Part shown: positions 1 through 10,139 of the stretch, one piece after another | How positions within the stretch are numbered: position 1 is the stretch's first letter | Layout: each line of letters opens with the position of its first letter | NCBI GenBank assembly: GCA_963383645.1 | Contig: OY726563.1 | Coordinates: forward strand, 41,496,331-41,560,330 | Source of the DNA: Muscardinus avellanarius | Taxonomy: Eukaryota > Chordata > Mammalia > Rodentia > Gliridae | Reading direction: 5' to 3' | Length of the DNA stretch: 64,000 bases | The notes under the pieces: model-generated | What the model saw: only the letters and a program-made list of their open reading frames with translations | What the model was told of the DNA's origin: nothing | The model's database searches: none | Made by a program: the position numbers and the translations under genes

Positions 1-800
1 CTGGGGATTGAGACCTGGGGCATTCTATCTCCGAGTTCCACCAAAGCCCTATTTTTATTCTTTATTTTGGAACAAGATGTCACTAAGTTACAGAGGCCCT
101 TGAGACTAGCTTCGAACCTGAGATCCTCCTGCCTAAGCCTCCCAAGTATGGAGATTATAAGTTTGTACCACCACACCCACCCTTAGGGAGACCATTTTAA
201 AACAAAAAATAAAAAGGCTAGGAGTGTAGTAGCTTGGAGGTAGAACACCCCTGGATTCAATCTGTAGTACCACAAAACTAAAATGAAATAATAGGGCCGG
301 GGATGTAGCTCAGTGTTAAGAGTGTTTGCCTAGCATGTGTGAGGCCTTGGGTTCATTCCTCAGTGCCACAAAAAAAGAGGGGATGAGATAATAGAAAATA
401 CTAGTGCATTCCAGGGAATAAGTGTAAATATTGCTTTGGGAAGCTTTAGTTAACATTTTAATACATATCACAGAAAATGATATAAAATATAATATTTTAC
501 ACCTTGGAAAACAGTGAGGAAAATTTCAAAAAAGGCTGGGCGTGGTGGCACTAGTCTATAATCCCAGTACTTGGGAAGCTGAGATGGGAGGATTTACAGG
601 TTCAAGACAAGCCTTAGCAATTTAGCAAAACCCTACCTGAAGATAAAATAATATACAGGGATGGGGTTGTAGCTCAGAGGTAGAATACACCTGGGTTCAA
701 TCTCTAGTTCAAAACAAACAAAAAAACATGGGCTAGGGTCTTGCTCAAGGGTTTTGCAAGTGCAAAGTCCTGAGGTTAGATCCCTAGCACCACAAAAGAC
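1..800. mobile_element. SINE cluster at left edge (B1-dID and ID copies)
   Basis: Minus-oriented dimeric SINE cut by the window edge (1-183); right-half ID monomer (about 210-288, plus); monomeric ID with the GTAGCTCAGT A-box-like segment (294-378, plus); full dimer (534-722, plus); decayed ID (731-798, plus). The ID halves carry the tRNA-like internal promoter boxes (GTAGCTCAGNGGTAGA and GGTTCAATCC). 379-533 shows nothing recognisable. All lie in OTUD5 intron 5. Confidence 0.85.
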
Positions 801-809
801 AATAAAAAG

Positions 810-1995
810 GAAAAAGTAGGCAAAGGATCTAAAGACGAAATTGAACAAGAAGATATACAGATAACAAATAAACATATGTAAAACTGTTCTGCTCAAGCAG
901 GGAATATAGCTCAGAGGTAGAATGCTTTACAAAATAGAGATAGTCAGAAGGGCATGGTAGCCCAGGTTTGCAATCCCAGTACTTCAGAGGTTGTGACAGG
1001 AGGATCACAGGTTTGAGGCCAGACTTTGCAAATTAGCTCTCCAAAACTGAGACAATGTTCTCACTAAACCAGACTCTGCAAGTTAGGCCCTCCACAACTT
1101 AGACACTGTTTCCAAATAAGCCAGACTCTGTAAATTAGGCCCTCCACAACTTGGTGAGATACTCTTTCCAAATAAGAAAGAAAATCAGGCTGGGGGTATA
1201 GCTCAGAGGTAGAATGTTCCCAGGTTCAATCCTCAAAAAAAAAAAAAAAAAAGAAAAAAGATAGCCAATACTGTTTATCATTAGGTAATTACAAATTAAA
1301 ACAAGATACCTCCTAAACAACTACAAACCTAAAGAACAGGTAGGTAAAATCCAAAATACTAAAATCAATTGTTGGAAAGAATGTGACACAAAAGGAATTT
1401 TCACTCATTATGGTAGGGATACAAAACAGAAAAGTCACTTTGGAAGATAGAATGGCAGTTTCTTACAAATCAAAACATGGTTTTATAATTCATCCATCTC
1501 ATTCCTAGATGTTTATACAACTGATCTAAAAACATATGTTCACACAAAAACCTGTACACAGCCATTTATAGCAGCTTTATTCATAATCACCAAAAACTGG
1601 AAGCAACCAAGAATGTCTTTCAATAAGTGAATGATTTAAACATACTGCCTCCATAAATGGAATAAGTGATAAGAAACAGCAAGCAATGAAAAACCATGGA
1701 GGAACCTTAATGAATACTGCTAACTGAAAGAAGCAGCTTGGAAAGGCTACATATTATGTGATTCCAATTATATGACATGCTGAAAAGGGCAAAAATCAGA
1801 GTCAATAAACAGATCAGTGGTTGCAGGAGGAGGAGGGGAGAGAACATCTGGAGTACACTGAATTTTAAGGGTGGTGAAACTATTCTAAAAGATCTTGGAA
1901 TGGTGAATACATGATGTTGTTATGCACTAGTCAAAACTTACTGAATTTTACAAAACAAAGACTAAAGAGTAATGTATGCTGATTTTTTTTTAAAA
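810..1995 (+). mobile_element. old LINE-1 (L1M-like) 3' fragment, interrupted
   Basis: Segments 810-895 and 1,256-1,995 read as one decayed LINE-1: GGCAAAGGATCT... and GAAGATATACAGATAAC, then the end of ORF2 (CACTTTGGAAGATAGAATGG, CATTTATAGCAGCTTTATTC) and the 3'UTR-type GTGATTCCAATTATATGACA and TTACTGAATTTTACA. Frames are broken throughout. The gap between the two pieces is filled by a later SINE. Family name is from remembered consensus. Confidence 0.75.
896..1255 (+). mobile_element. SINE insertion with internally triplicated segment
   Basis: ID-like fragment (896-935) and a dimeric SINE (about 951-1,250) inserted in an old LINE-1. Between the left half and the ID half, a segment of about 50-52 bp is present three times (starts 1,019, 1,069 and 1,121), each containing CCAGACT(C/T)TG and ending in a CCAAATAAG- or ACTAAA-type stretch. 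The element ends in an A18-like tail near 1,238-1,255. Confidence 0.75.
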
Positions 1996-2676
1996 AGCAC
2001 CAATTAGGAGGCCTGAATCCCACCACAGAATGCTCAATGTGACAAAAGAATCTAAATGAATTACAAATGTATGCAAGGATCTCAGGAGGGGGTTGGTGAC
2101 CTAAGTCACTTTGGAAATGAATGGAATCTGTAAAACTAAAGGCAAAAGGAACCAGTGCAAATCCCTACTCCAGGGGGTTTGTGTTACTGATTTGGAGAAT
2201 GCCCTATGTGTATATGTGAGTAGCAGTTAAGTAAATGAATGATGGATTGAGCCAAGTTTCCCACCACCAGACTGGGAATTTACTGATATACAAGTGAAGG
2301 TGGCTAGAATGATGCAAATGGTAAAGGATCTGAGTTGGAAAATCAGTAAGAAATCATGTTTAAGTTTACTGTAGATTCAAATATAGTTACAAACAGGAAT
2401 ATATAGACATACATTTTGAACAGGGTACTATATACATCTATCTCCTTGCTCTGTGAACTGAGAGGACCTAGAAGCAAGACAATCTAGTAGCAAAGACCAG
2501 ACTCAGCACCTAGTTCTTGGTTTCTACTAACATTCTCTAATAAAACGATCCAGGGCTCTTTGGAAAATGGCTGGTTCTAGGACTAGGCCAGGAAATATAC
2601 AAGATGAACCTGAAACATCTCATACTTAGCACCAAAAAGTAAGAAAGTGCTTTTTAAGGAAAAAAAAGCTATTAAC
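1996..2676. other. OTUD5 intron 5, no recognisable element
   Basis: AT-rich intronic DNA after the LINE-1 tail. I see no exon-like frame, no SINE and no simple repeat in this stretch; a very decayed repeat cannot be excluded. Confidence 0.5.
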
Positions 2677-3985
2677 AAGAGTTGGAGGGATAGTTCAGTG
2701 GTTGCTTAACATACAAGAGGGAAGCTGGGTGATGTGGCACATGCTTGTAATCCCAGTACTTGGGAGGCTGAGACAGGAGGATCTCAGGTTTGAGGACAAC
2801 TTCAGCTACTTAGGACCTCTGCAACTCAGTGAGACCTTGTTTCAAAATAAGGAATAAAAAAAATAGGGCTAGGGGTGTAGCGTGGAGGTAGAATGCCCCT
2901 GGGTTCCATCCCAGTACAGAGCAACAAAACAACAAAAAAAAAATAACATACAAGAGGTTTACAAGAACAGGCAAAAATGTCAAAACAATTTGAGCAACAA
3001 AATAAAGTAGGGTGAAATTATAATAAAGTATAAAATAAACATAAGACTGATATAAACTGAGCGTGGTGGTGCGTGCTTGTAATCCCAGTACTTGGGAGGC
3101 TGAGTACTTGCAGCTTCATAGCCAGCCTCAGCTACTTAGTGACACCCTTGGCAATTTAGTGAGACCCTGTTTCAAAATAAAATAAAATAGGGCTGGAGGT
3201 GGATGCTCGGAGGTAAAATCTCTGAGTTCAATTCCCAGTACTGCAAAATCAACAAGTAAACAAACTGATATAAACAAATGAATGAATGAACAGGAGATGT
3301 GGCAGATCTAGTCAGCAAAAGAATTCTAAATAATTTACATAGAAACTCTGCTCCAAGCCACACTTGCAATCCCAGCATTTGGGAGGCTGAGACAGGAGGC
3401 CAGCCTCAGCTACCCTCGCAACTCAGTGAGACCCTGTTTCAAAATAAAAAATACAAAATAGGGCATAGGGCTGGTGGTGTAGCTCGGAGGTAGAATGCCC
3501 CTGGGTTCCACTCCCAGTACAAAAAAAAATAAAAAAATAAAAAAGCCTGGTGTAGTGGGGCACACTTGTAATCCCCACGCTTGGGAAGCTGAGATAGGAG
3601 GACTGTGCTTGTGAGGCTGAGAAAGGAGGCTCACACAGGTTCGAAACCAGCCTCAGCTACTTAGTAAAGCTCTCAGCAACTTAGTGAGACCCTATTTCCA
3701 AATAAAATAGAAAATAGGTCTGGGAGTATAGCCCGAAGGTAGAAAGCCTCAGGGTTCCATCCCCAGTACCACACACACAAAAAAAGAAACTGTTCCAAGG
3801 GATAGAAGGTAATCCCCATTCCTTAAATGTGACTTCCTGAGACAGGAGGATCACATTTTCAAGAAAGGCCTCAGCCAATTTAGTGAGACCTAGTTTCAAA
3901 ATAATAAAAATAAAATAGGGCTTTGGTGTATATCTCAGAAGTAGATTGCCCCTGAATTCAATCCCAACACTAAAAAAAATCAAAA
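2677..3985 (+). mobile_element. run of five plus-oriented dimeric SINEs
   Basis: Copies at about 2,723-2,945, 3,056-3,250, 3,352-3,540 (left end missing), 3,544-3,786 and 3,831-3,980 (left end missing), preceded by an ID-like scrap at 2,677-2,710. Each shows the left-half core AATCCCAGTACTTGGGAGGCTGA and a right half GGNGTAGCTCGGAGGTAGAA ending in CCCAGTAC and an A-rich tail. All are antisense to OTUD5. Confidence 0.85.
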
Positions 3986-4189
3986 ACAAAAAAAAAGTGA
4001 ATTCCTTCCAAACAATACTAAAAGAAAGTAACTTCTTGGTGTAAAAACCCGATAAACACTACTTCAGTCAGGTGATCAAAGACACCATCCATGGTCATAA
4101 TCACATTCCTAGTATATGTAATATATAACTCTTGATTTAACGTAATGAGAATGGCACTTTACCTCTGTGATCCTCCCTCCCCAAAACCA

Positions 4190-4510
4190 CAACCCAATCT
4201 AATCAGAGAACATGGGACAAATTCCAAAAAGAGCTTTCTACACTACATTGGGCCAGTACTCCTTAGACGGTCAAGGTCATCAAAACAAGTAAATGGTGAG
4301 AAACTGCCACAGACAGAGAGCTGGAAGAGAAATAGTAACTTCATTTAATATCAATATTGGTTCATACATTGTGACAAATGTACCAGAATCATCTGAGATG
4401 TTAATAGCGAAATTGTGTGCAATGGGAAGGGGGCAAGATGTGACCTTTACTCTTTTCAATTGTTCTGTAAACCTAAAACTGTTCTAAGCAATTAAATTAT
4501 TAAATATTTG
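4190..4510 (+). mobile_element. old LINE-1 (L1M-like) 3' end
   Basis: Contains GGTCAAGGTCATCAAAACAA, ACTGCCACAGACAGAGAG, ATATCAATATTGGTTCATAC, GACAAATGTACCA and TCTGTAAACCTAAAACTGTT, the ordered landmarks of a mammalian-wide LINE-1 3'UTR as I remember them. Non-coding and decayed. 3,986-4,189 is unremarkable intron. Confidence 0.7.
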
Positions 4511-4528
4511 CAGTAGTATTCAAATTTG

Positions 4529-5056
4529 TGGTGCTAGGGATTGAACCCACAACCTCACACATGTTAGGCAAACTATTTCTGTTCTATATCCCCTGCCCCG
4601 TATGTCCAAATGTTTAAAGAAAGAAAAAGAAAATGAGCAGTCAAACCAGGAAAAGTCCCATATGGATGAATTTTTTTATAAATATACTGGGAATTAAACC
4701 CAGGCGCATTCTACCTGTAAGCTATATTCCCAGTACTTACTTACTTACTTTCTTTCTTTCTTTTTTTTGGTGGTACTGGGGTTCCTGGAAGTCCTTCTAC
4801 CTCCGGGCCACACTCCCAGACCTATTTTATTTTTGGAAACAGGGTCTCTTATGCCAGCAGGGCTGGCTTCGAACCTGCACGATCCTCCTGTGTCTGCCTC
4901 CCAAGCGCAGGGATTACAAGCGTGCGCCACCACGCCCGGCTTATTTTTTATTTTGAAACAGGGTCTTGCTAAATTGCTGAAGCTGACCTTGAACCTGCAA
5001 TCTTCCTGCCCCAATCTCCCAAGTACCAGGATTCAAGATGTGCCACCACACCTGGC
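4529..5056 (-). mobile_element. minus-oriented SINEs (ID, variant dimer, B1 half)
   Basis: ID monomer 4,529-4,600; ID half 4,683-4,735 followed by (TTAC/TTTC) repeats; a variant-subfamily dimer 4,760-4,941 whose right half contains GGGGTTCCTGGAAGTCCTTC; then a B1-type left half 4,942-5,056. The variant copy belongs to the subfamily discussed in the findings. Confidence 0.8.
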
Positions 5057-5870
5057 TCATGGATGAATCTTAAATGTATAATGTTAAGTGGAAAATACCA
5101 ACTGTAAAAGATACATACTAATGATTACAATTATATGTCATTCTAGAAAAGACAAAACTTAAAAGAGTTGATAAATCAAAACCTAAACTGGGCATGGTGG
5201 CACACATCTGCAACCCCAGTATCAGGCAGGCTAAGACTGGAGGATTGCAGGTTTGAGGCCAACCTTAGCAACTTAGTGAAAACTCGCTTAAAAGTAAAAG
5301 AAAAAAAAAAATAGAGACTGAGGGTATATAGCTCTATGAGAGAATTCCCTAGTGCCACACACACAAAGGAAATTCTGAACAAGTCTCCTAGCCATAAATG
5401 GCCAAAGGGATATGGCAAGTAAGAATGATGACATACTGGACAGGATCCTGGAAGAGAAAAAAGGTCATCAGGGAAAACCTGAGGTAATCTGAATAGTATG
5501 GTCTTTAGTTAATAAATACATGGCCAGGCCAGTACTTGGGAGGCTGAGACAAGAGGATCAGAGGCTCAAGGACAGATTTAACAAAATAGCTCAACAACCT
5601 AGTAAGATATTGTTTGCAAACAAAAAAATTAAAAAGGGCTTGGGGTGTGGCTTAGAGGTAGAATGCACCTGGGTTGAATCCCCAGCATGTGCGAGCACAT
5701 ACCCCCCCAAAAAAACAAAACCCCATCAATATGGCTTAGTAATTATGACAAATGTACTATACTAATATGTTAATCGTAGTGGGACATATGTAAACTTTCT
5801 GTAATAGCCTCTTGATAATTGTAAATTAAGATAATTCTAAAATTAAGCTTATTTAAAAACTAAATAGCTG
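5057..5870 (+). mobile_element. second LINE-1 (L1M-like) 3' end split by two SINEs
   Basis: LINE-1 pieces at 5,060-5,183, 5,369-5,520 and 5,713-5,867 are collinear (TGGATGAATCTTAAATGTAT; GGATCCTGGAAGAGAAAAAA; GACAAATGTACTATACTAAT). They are separated by dimeric SINEs at 5,184-5,368 and 5,521-5,712, both plus. The order shows the SINEs are younger. Confidence 0.7.
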
Positions 5871-6300
5871 CCAGGTGTGGTGGCGCACACTTGTAATTCC
5901 CGCGCTTGGGAGGCGGAGAAAGGAGGATCCTGCAAGTTCGAAGCCAGCCGTGCTGGCTTAAAAGACCCTGTTTCCTGCCGGGCGTGGTGGCGCACGCTTG
6001 TAATCCCAGTGCTTGGGAGGCTGAGACAGGAGGATCGCACGGGTTCGAAGCCAGCCTCAGCTACTTAGTGAGGTATTCAGCAACTTAGTGAGACCCTGTT
6101 TCCAAATAAAATATTAAAAAAGGTCTGGGAGTACAGCCCAGAGGTAGAAAGCCTCTGGGTTCCACCCCCAGTACCACCAAAAAATATATATAAAAAAAGA
6201 GACCCTGTTTCCAAATAACAAAAAAAAGTATAAAATAGGTCTCGGAGTGTAGCCCTGAGGTAGAAGGGTTTCCAGGAACCCCAGTACCACAAAACAACAA
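5868..6300 (+). mobile_element. SINE nested inside a SINE with 13-bp target duplication
   Basis: Outer copy: left half 5,868-5,975 and right half 6,200-6,300 (variant subfamily, GGGTTTCCAGGAACCCCAG). Inner dimer 5,976-6,199 starts CTGCCGGGCGTGGTGG and ends in an A/TA-rich tail. Both sides carry AGACCCTGTTTCC (5,963-5,975 and 6,200-6,212), the target-site duplication of the inner insertion. Confidence 0.85.
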
Positions 6301-6317
6301 CAACAAAAAAAACCTAA

Positions 6318-6504
6318 ACAGCTGGGCATGGTGACACATGCTTGTAATCCCTGAATTTGGGAGGCTGAGACAGGAGGATCGTGGTTTGTGGGCAGCTTCT
6401 GCTACTTAGTGAGGCCCTGTTTCAAAATAAAGAAAAAAAAATAGGGCTGGGGGTGTAGGTCAGAGGTAGAATGCCCCTGGGCTCTATCCCCAGTATTGCA
6501 AAAG
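6318..6504 (+). mobile_element. dimeric SINE
   Basis: Plus-oriented B1-dID type copy with left half CTGGGCATGGTGACACATGC and right half GGGTGTAGGTCAGAGGTAGA, ending CCAGTATTGCAAAAGAC with a (CAAA) tail. Confidence 0.85.
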
Positions 6505-6514
6505 ACAAACAAAC

Positions 6515-7185
6515 AAACAAACAAAAACCCTGTAACAAGGATGTATTGGTCTTAGGATGTTTCCTAAAATGAAACAGGAGGACTTTGTTTGTAGGAACTG
6601 AAACCTGACTAGAAGACTTCAAAAATCCCCAACAGATAACTATTAATCAAAGAAATAGAGAAAATGAGTATGAGAATCTATCAGCATGTGCTAGAAAAAT
6701 GTACAACCACCTTCTGACACCTACTAGGTCCCAGGCTGGTGTGAAGTTTTTTCAGTATTAACCAAACTGTCACCCAGAGTGCTTCTACTACCTGCACCAG
6801 GCCCCACAACCAATAAAGGGTGGGGCAAGCTACACTCCAAGAACCAGTGACCCCAGCTGCCTGTAACTACTATGACTCTGGGAAGAAAATCCAAATGAAA
6901 TTTGACACCCAGACCATGCCCTGGTTTACTATTCCCAAACAAGACTCTATCCTAAAATGCCAGCCCTCAACAAGCACAAAAGTTAGGTTAGCCAGCTCAT
7001 GGTCAGTAAAATCAAGACCACAGAATGAGCCTTGAGAGAGCTGATCTACTACCGGTAATGCCCTATTTTTCATACAGAGGCAAGCTCTCAGAGGAGACCC
7101 AGAGAAGACATAGAATTTTTATGGATTAGGGACAGAACCAAGACTCCATATCTAACAGCCATCTTAGACACAGGGACCAACTTAC
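6515..7185. other. OTUD5 intron 5, non-repetitive part beside exon 5
   Basis: Apparently single-copy intronic sequence next to exon 5. It contains short open frames on both strands but no splice-bounded exon that fits OTUD5. Nothing else recognised. Confidence 0.5.
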
Positions 7186-7334
7186 CCCTGGTTTAAATGA
7201 TGGCAGGCCCAGCCCTACACCAATGGTGGCCTTGTTAGGATTCACCACTGAATTATAGTGGATGTTCCGATGATAGCTGACACGGATAGGTTCATCCTCA
7301 TTTTGGTGGATCCCATGGAATGTGTTGATAGGTT
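7186..7334 (-). CDS. OTUD5: OTUD5 coding exon 5 (OTU catalytic His)
   Basis: Encodes [20 protein letters not shown] then [20 protein letters not shown] and [10 protein letters not shown], with the catalytic histidine in NIHYN. Acceptor TTTCTCTGCAG (7,335 upward) and donor GGG|GTAAGTTG (plus 7,181-7,185). Length 149 nt, ending at a codon boundary. The next expected peptide (FAEQSLMKN..., from the human protein) was looked for in 1-7,185 and not seen, so intron 5 continues off the left edge. Confidence 0.96.
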
Positions 7335-7417
7335 CTGCAGAGAAAGAGAAAGAAGGAGCATCCATAGGATGCCAAGTATGGTAGACTCAGATGAAGCACC
7401 ATTAGTCCCACACCTAC

Positions 7418-7589
7418 CCACTACAGAAATACCTGTGCTGTACTGGTACACCTCCACAGGACGGTTGTACATCTCTGCCATGGCCTGCATCTCAATGTGG
7501 TTGCCATGGCAGTTATTTTTCCGCTTTCGGTTGATGTAGGTGGTAAAGTCTTCTGTGACATAGTTAGAGAAGTAGTCAGCATTCTTCAT
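7418..7589 (-). CDS. OTUD5: OTUD5 coding exon 4 (two possible donors)
   Basis: Encodes [20 protein letters not shown]...VEVYQYST and then GISVV if the distal donor is used. Acceptor TTTGGCAG (7,590 upward). Two donors 15 nt apart keep frame: proximal GTATTT (plus 7,427-7,432, exon start 7,433) and distal GTAGGTG (plus 7,411-7,417, exon start 7,418). The distal donor is the better consensus and gives a five-residue insert corresponding to the human long isoform as I recall it. The central OTU fold, including [12 protein letters not shown], is intact. Confidence 0.95.
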
Positions 7590-7665
7590 CTGCCAAACAG
7601 ATTGGAAGGTCAAGGTCATCCTGCAGAGAAGATCTTCCACCCTGCCCCTGCCCCAAGGGTCTCAC

Positions 7666-7730
7666 CAGATAGTCCATGCAGTGCTTTCGTACAACTTCAT
7701 GCATGTCCTGGTCTCCATATACCTGGTCAG
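7666..7730 (-). CDS. OTUD5: OTUD5 coding exon 3
   Basis: A 65-nt exon that completes a split Ala codon and encodes [21 protein letters not shown] of the OTU domain, directly after the catalytic loop. Acceptor CTCCCCAG and donor CTG|GTGAGACC are both canonical. It is separated from exon 4 by only 76 bp, so exons 3-5 form a compact cluster of short introns, in contrast to the giant introns on either side. Confidence 0.96.
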
Positions 7731-8084
7731 CTGGGGAGGAAAGGCAGGAGAAAGAAGAGGCTGCGGTCAGATCTGCTACTTGTAAAGAGGTTGTAAAGAC
7801 TGTTAGGAGAGGGTGGGCTGGAAGATGAGGGAAAGTCCCTTTCCTACCCTAAGGCCTATAGAGTCCTTACCTTTGTGGGCTGTCATGGGGTCATGAAAAA
7901 AAAGAGGCAGGTAGGGATAATTTTGAAGAACAAGAGAATATGATAGGCATATGATCACAGGTCTCTGAGGCAGATGATTTTGCTTAGTGCTTGCCTGGTC
8001 ACTGAGACAAATGAACAACATTCTGAGTCTCATTAAGTGGCCTCTGACATGATCCATTCTAGATTTCTCTCTTCTCACATGAGG
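7731..8084. other. OTUD5 intron 2, 3' end, single-copy
   Basis: Intronic sequence upstream of exon 3, with the polypyrimidine tract and acceptor at its left (gene 3') end. No repeat is obvious up to the MIR. Confidence 0.5.
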
Positions 8085-8205
8085 AAACTGAGGCTGAGAG
8101 AGTCTGTGACTTGCCCAAGGTCATAGAGAGAGAGTGAGTCTGTGACAGAGTCAACTCTGGAATTCAGTTTTCCTCAATCCTGAGTCAGTATGGCCTTTAT
8201 ATAAA
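8085..8205 (+). mobile_element. MIR (ancient SINE)
   Basis: Shows the MIR core in order: GAGGAAACTGAGGCTGAGAG, GTGACTTGCCCAAGGTCATA, then an AGAGTCAACTCTGGAATTC-type region. Mammal-wide ancient element. Confidence 0.85.
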
Positions 8206-8228
8206 AAAAGAAAGGAAGAAGGAACTAT

Positions 8229-8936
8229 AGAAATGGTCCCCGAAGTCAGTGAGGCTGGGATCGGAACCTGCCATGAGGCAAGGCCGGTGCTGGGGCCTCT
8301 GAGGCCAGGATAGGAGTCTGTCAAGGGGTTAGACCGGTGCCAGGGTCAGCGAGGTTGGGATGGAGCCTGCCTTGAGGCTAGGCCAGTGCTGGGGCCACTG
8401 AGGCTGGGATCGGAGCCAGCTGAGGGGTTAGGCCATTGTGGGGGCCAGCGAGGCCAGAATTGGGGCCTCCCATGAGGCAAAGCTGCTGCTTGAGCCAGCG
8501 AGGTCTAGATCAGTCCACCAGATAGCCAGGCCACTACTGGGGCCGTCAAGAGTGGGATCGGTACTTGCAACGCAGCATGCACAGAGAAATATCACAGAAA
8601 ATAAAAACCAGATGCTTCCCCTAATCAGCAATAACTAGGAGGAAAGGGGCAACAGGAAGAGGTCGAGTTATAGAAAGGGCCCTATAGCAAAACAATTAAG
8701 GTGACCAATCAGAGGGCATGGAATAGGGGAGGATGGAGCCTCTTTAAAACAGCAGGAGGTACATAAACAAATGTATCAAAGTTAATCACAAACAAGCATG
8801 GGATCGAGGGAGGGGGAGGGAATGGGATGGGGAGTGGATGAGGGCTAATTGGATGATGTGTGCTTGTATATCCTCTCAAGTCTTGTATTCCAATGCACCA
8901 ATAAAAAGAAATAAAAAAAAAGAAATGGTCCCTGAA
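8229..8936 (+). mobile_element. composite VNTR-bearing retroelement with 16-bp TSD
   Basis: Flanked by AGAAATGGTCCCCGAA (8,229-8,244) and AGAAATGGTCCCTGAA (8,921-8,936), a 16-bp duplication with one mismatch. The body 8,245-8,920 begins with about 6.7 tandem units of 49-51 bp (starts about 8,245, 8,296, 8,346, 8,395, 8,445, 8,494, 8,543). Units alternate between a CCATGAGGCAAGGC form and a TCAAGGGGTTAG form, giving a dimeric period near 100 bp. A unique part follows (8,581-8,800) with CCAATCAG (8,705-8,712) and TTTAAAA (8,743-8,749), then a G-rich stretch (GGGAGGGGGAGGG) and CAATAAAAAGAAATAAAAAA as tail. No coding capacity is visible. The TSD and A tail indicate LINE-type mobilisation. Family is not recognised; an internally deleted LINE-1 with monomeric 5'UTR is the main alternative. 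Confidence 0.7.
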
Positions 8937-9470
8937 AGTATATTCACAATAGCCAAATTATGGAACCAACCTAGGTGTCCATCAACAGATGAATGGAATA
9001 CAAAATTATGGGAAATAGAAACAATGGAATTCTACTCAGCAATAAAGAACAAAATTGTGTCATTTGCAAGAAAAAAATGGAAAGACCTGGAGAACATTAT
9101 GTTAAGTGAGATTAGCCAATCACAGAGTGTGCAGGGTCATATGTTTTCTCTAATATATGGATGATAAAGAGTAATTGGGATACAAGAGAGACTCCAGACA
9201 ATAGAGGAGAAACTTCAGTGGAGTCAGGGAGTAGATCTAAGGGCAGAAGGGGAGGAAGACTGAGGTTCATTAATGAAAATGCTACCACCACAGACTATGT
9301 GTATACATGTGAATATATCAATGTCAATCTGGGTACTCTGTATTGGGAAAGAGGGAAATGAGGATATGGGGGGCACCAAGTGCTGTGTACATGTATGTCA
9401 TTGTCAACGTGATTTGCATTATAAGACTATATAATGTACCAATAATAGCACCAAAAAAATGAAGAAAAAG
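8937..9470 (+). mobile_element. LINE-1 3' end with intact ORF2 C-terminal frame
   Basis: Begins abruptly in ORF2 (TIAKLWNQPRCPSTDEWN..., ...MEFYSAIKNKIVSFARKKW...) and stays open to a TGA at 9,162-9,164. This corresponds to the C-terminal tail of LINE-1 ORF2, which in LINE-1s reads roughly ...TIAKTWNQPKCP...MEYYAAIKN. A purine-rich 3'UTR follows, with an A-rich end near 9,455-9,470. Strongly 5'-truncated. The open frame suggests a younger copy than the L1M pieces in this window. Confidence 0.85.
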
Positions 9471-9472
9471 AA

Positions 9473-9990
9473 TAGCCAGGTGTAGTGGTGCATGCACACC
9501 TGTAATCCAAGTACTTGGGAAGCTGAAATAGGAGGATCAAAAAGCCAGCCTCAGCAACATAGTAAGACCCTGTTTCAAAATAAAATATTAAAAGGGCTGG
9601 AGGGTATAGCCAGGAGGTAGAACACTCTTGGGTTCAATTCCCAGTACGAAATAAAATAAATAGATAAACAAACAATAAATTTAAATATGAAAAAACTGGG
9701 GGGTCCAGATGTGGTGGCACACAATTGTAATCCTAGTACTTGGGAGGCTTGAGGCAGGAGGATCACAGGTTCACAGCCAGCCTCAGCTACTTAGTGAGGC
9801 CCTCTGCAACTTAGTGAGACCCTGTTTCAAAATAAAGAATGAAAAATAGGGCTGGGGGTGTAGCTCAGAGATAGATGTCCCTCAGTACCGAAAAAAAAAA
9901 AAAAAGAAGAAAGGAAAGGGCTGGGCGTGTAGTTCAGGGTTAGAATGCTCTTAAATTCCCAGTACACACCCCGAAAAATCCCCTGCACCC
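9473..9990 (+). mobile_element. two dimeric SINEs and an ID half
   Basis: Plus-oriented dimers at 9,473-9,650 and 9,702-9,890, followed by an ID-type right half at 9,916-9,970 (GGGCTGGGCGTGTAGTTCAG). 10,009-10,030 is a short (AC)n. Confidence 0.8.
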
Positions 9991-10139
9991 CCCAAAATAT
10001 CCCCAGCAACACACACACACACACATACATATACACACGAATAGTTGGGAGGTTCTGCTTCAGGGATAGAGCAAGGGAAAAAAAGAAAGGAAGGGGAATA
10101 TAAGAAAGAGAGAATTCTTAGTTTATTTCTGTCAGATTT

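Noticed and set aside
294..378. Possible tRNA gene (GTAGCTCAGTG and GGTTCATTCC boxes)
   Set aside because: ID-type SINE with tRNA-derived promoter boxes; it has no cloverleaf acceptor or anticodon arms and ends in an A-rich tail.
8838..9164. Plus-strand frame as a novel host gene
   Set aside because: The C-terminal part matches LINE-1 ORF2; the N-terminal part runs through the A-rich tail of the preceding element.
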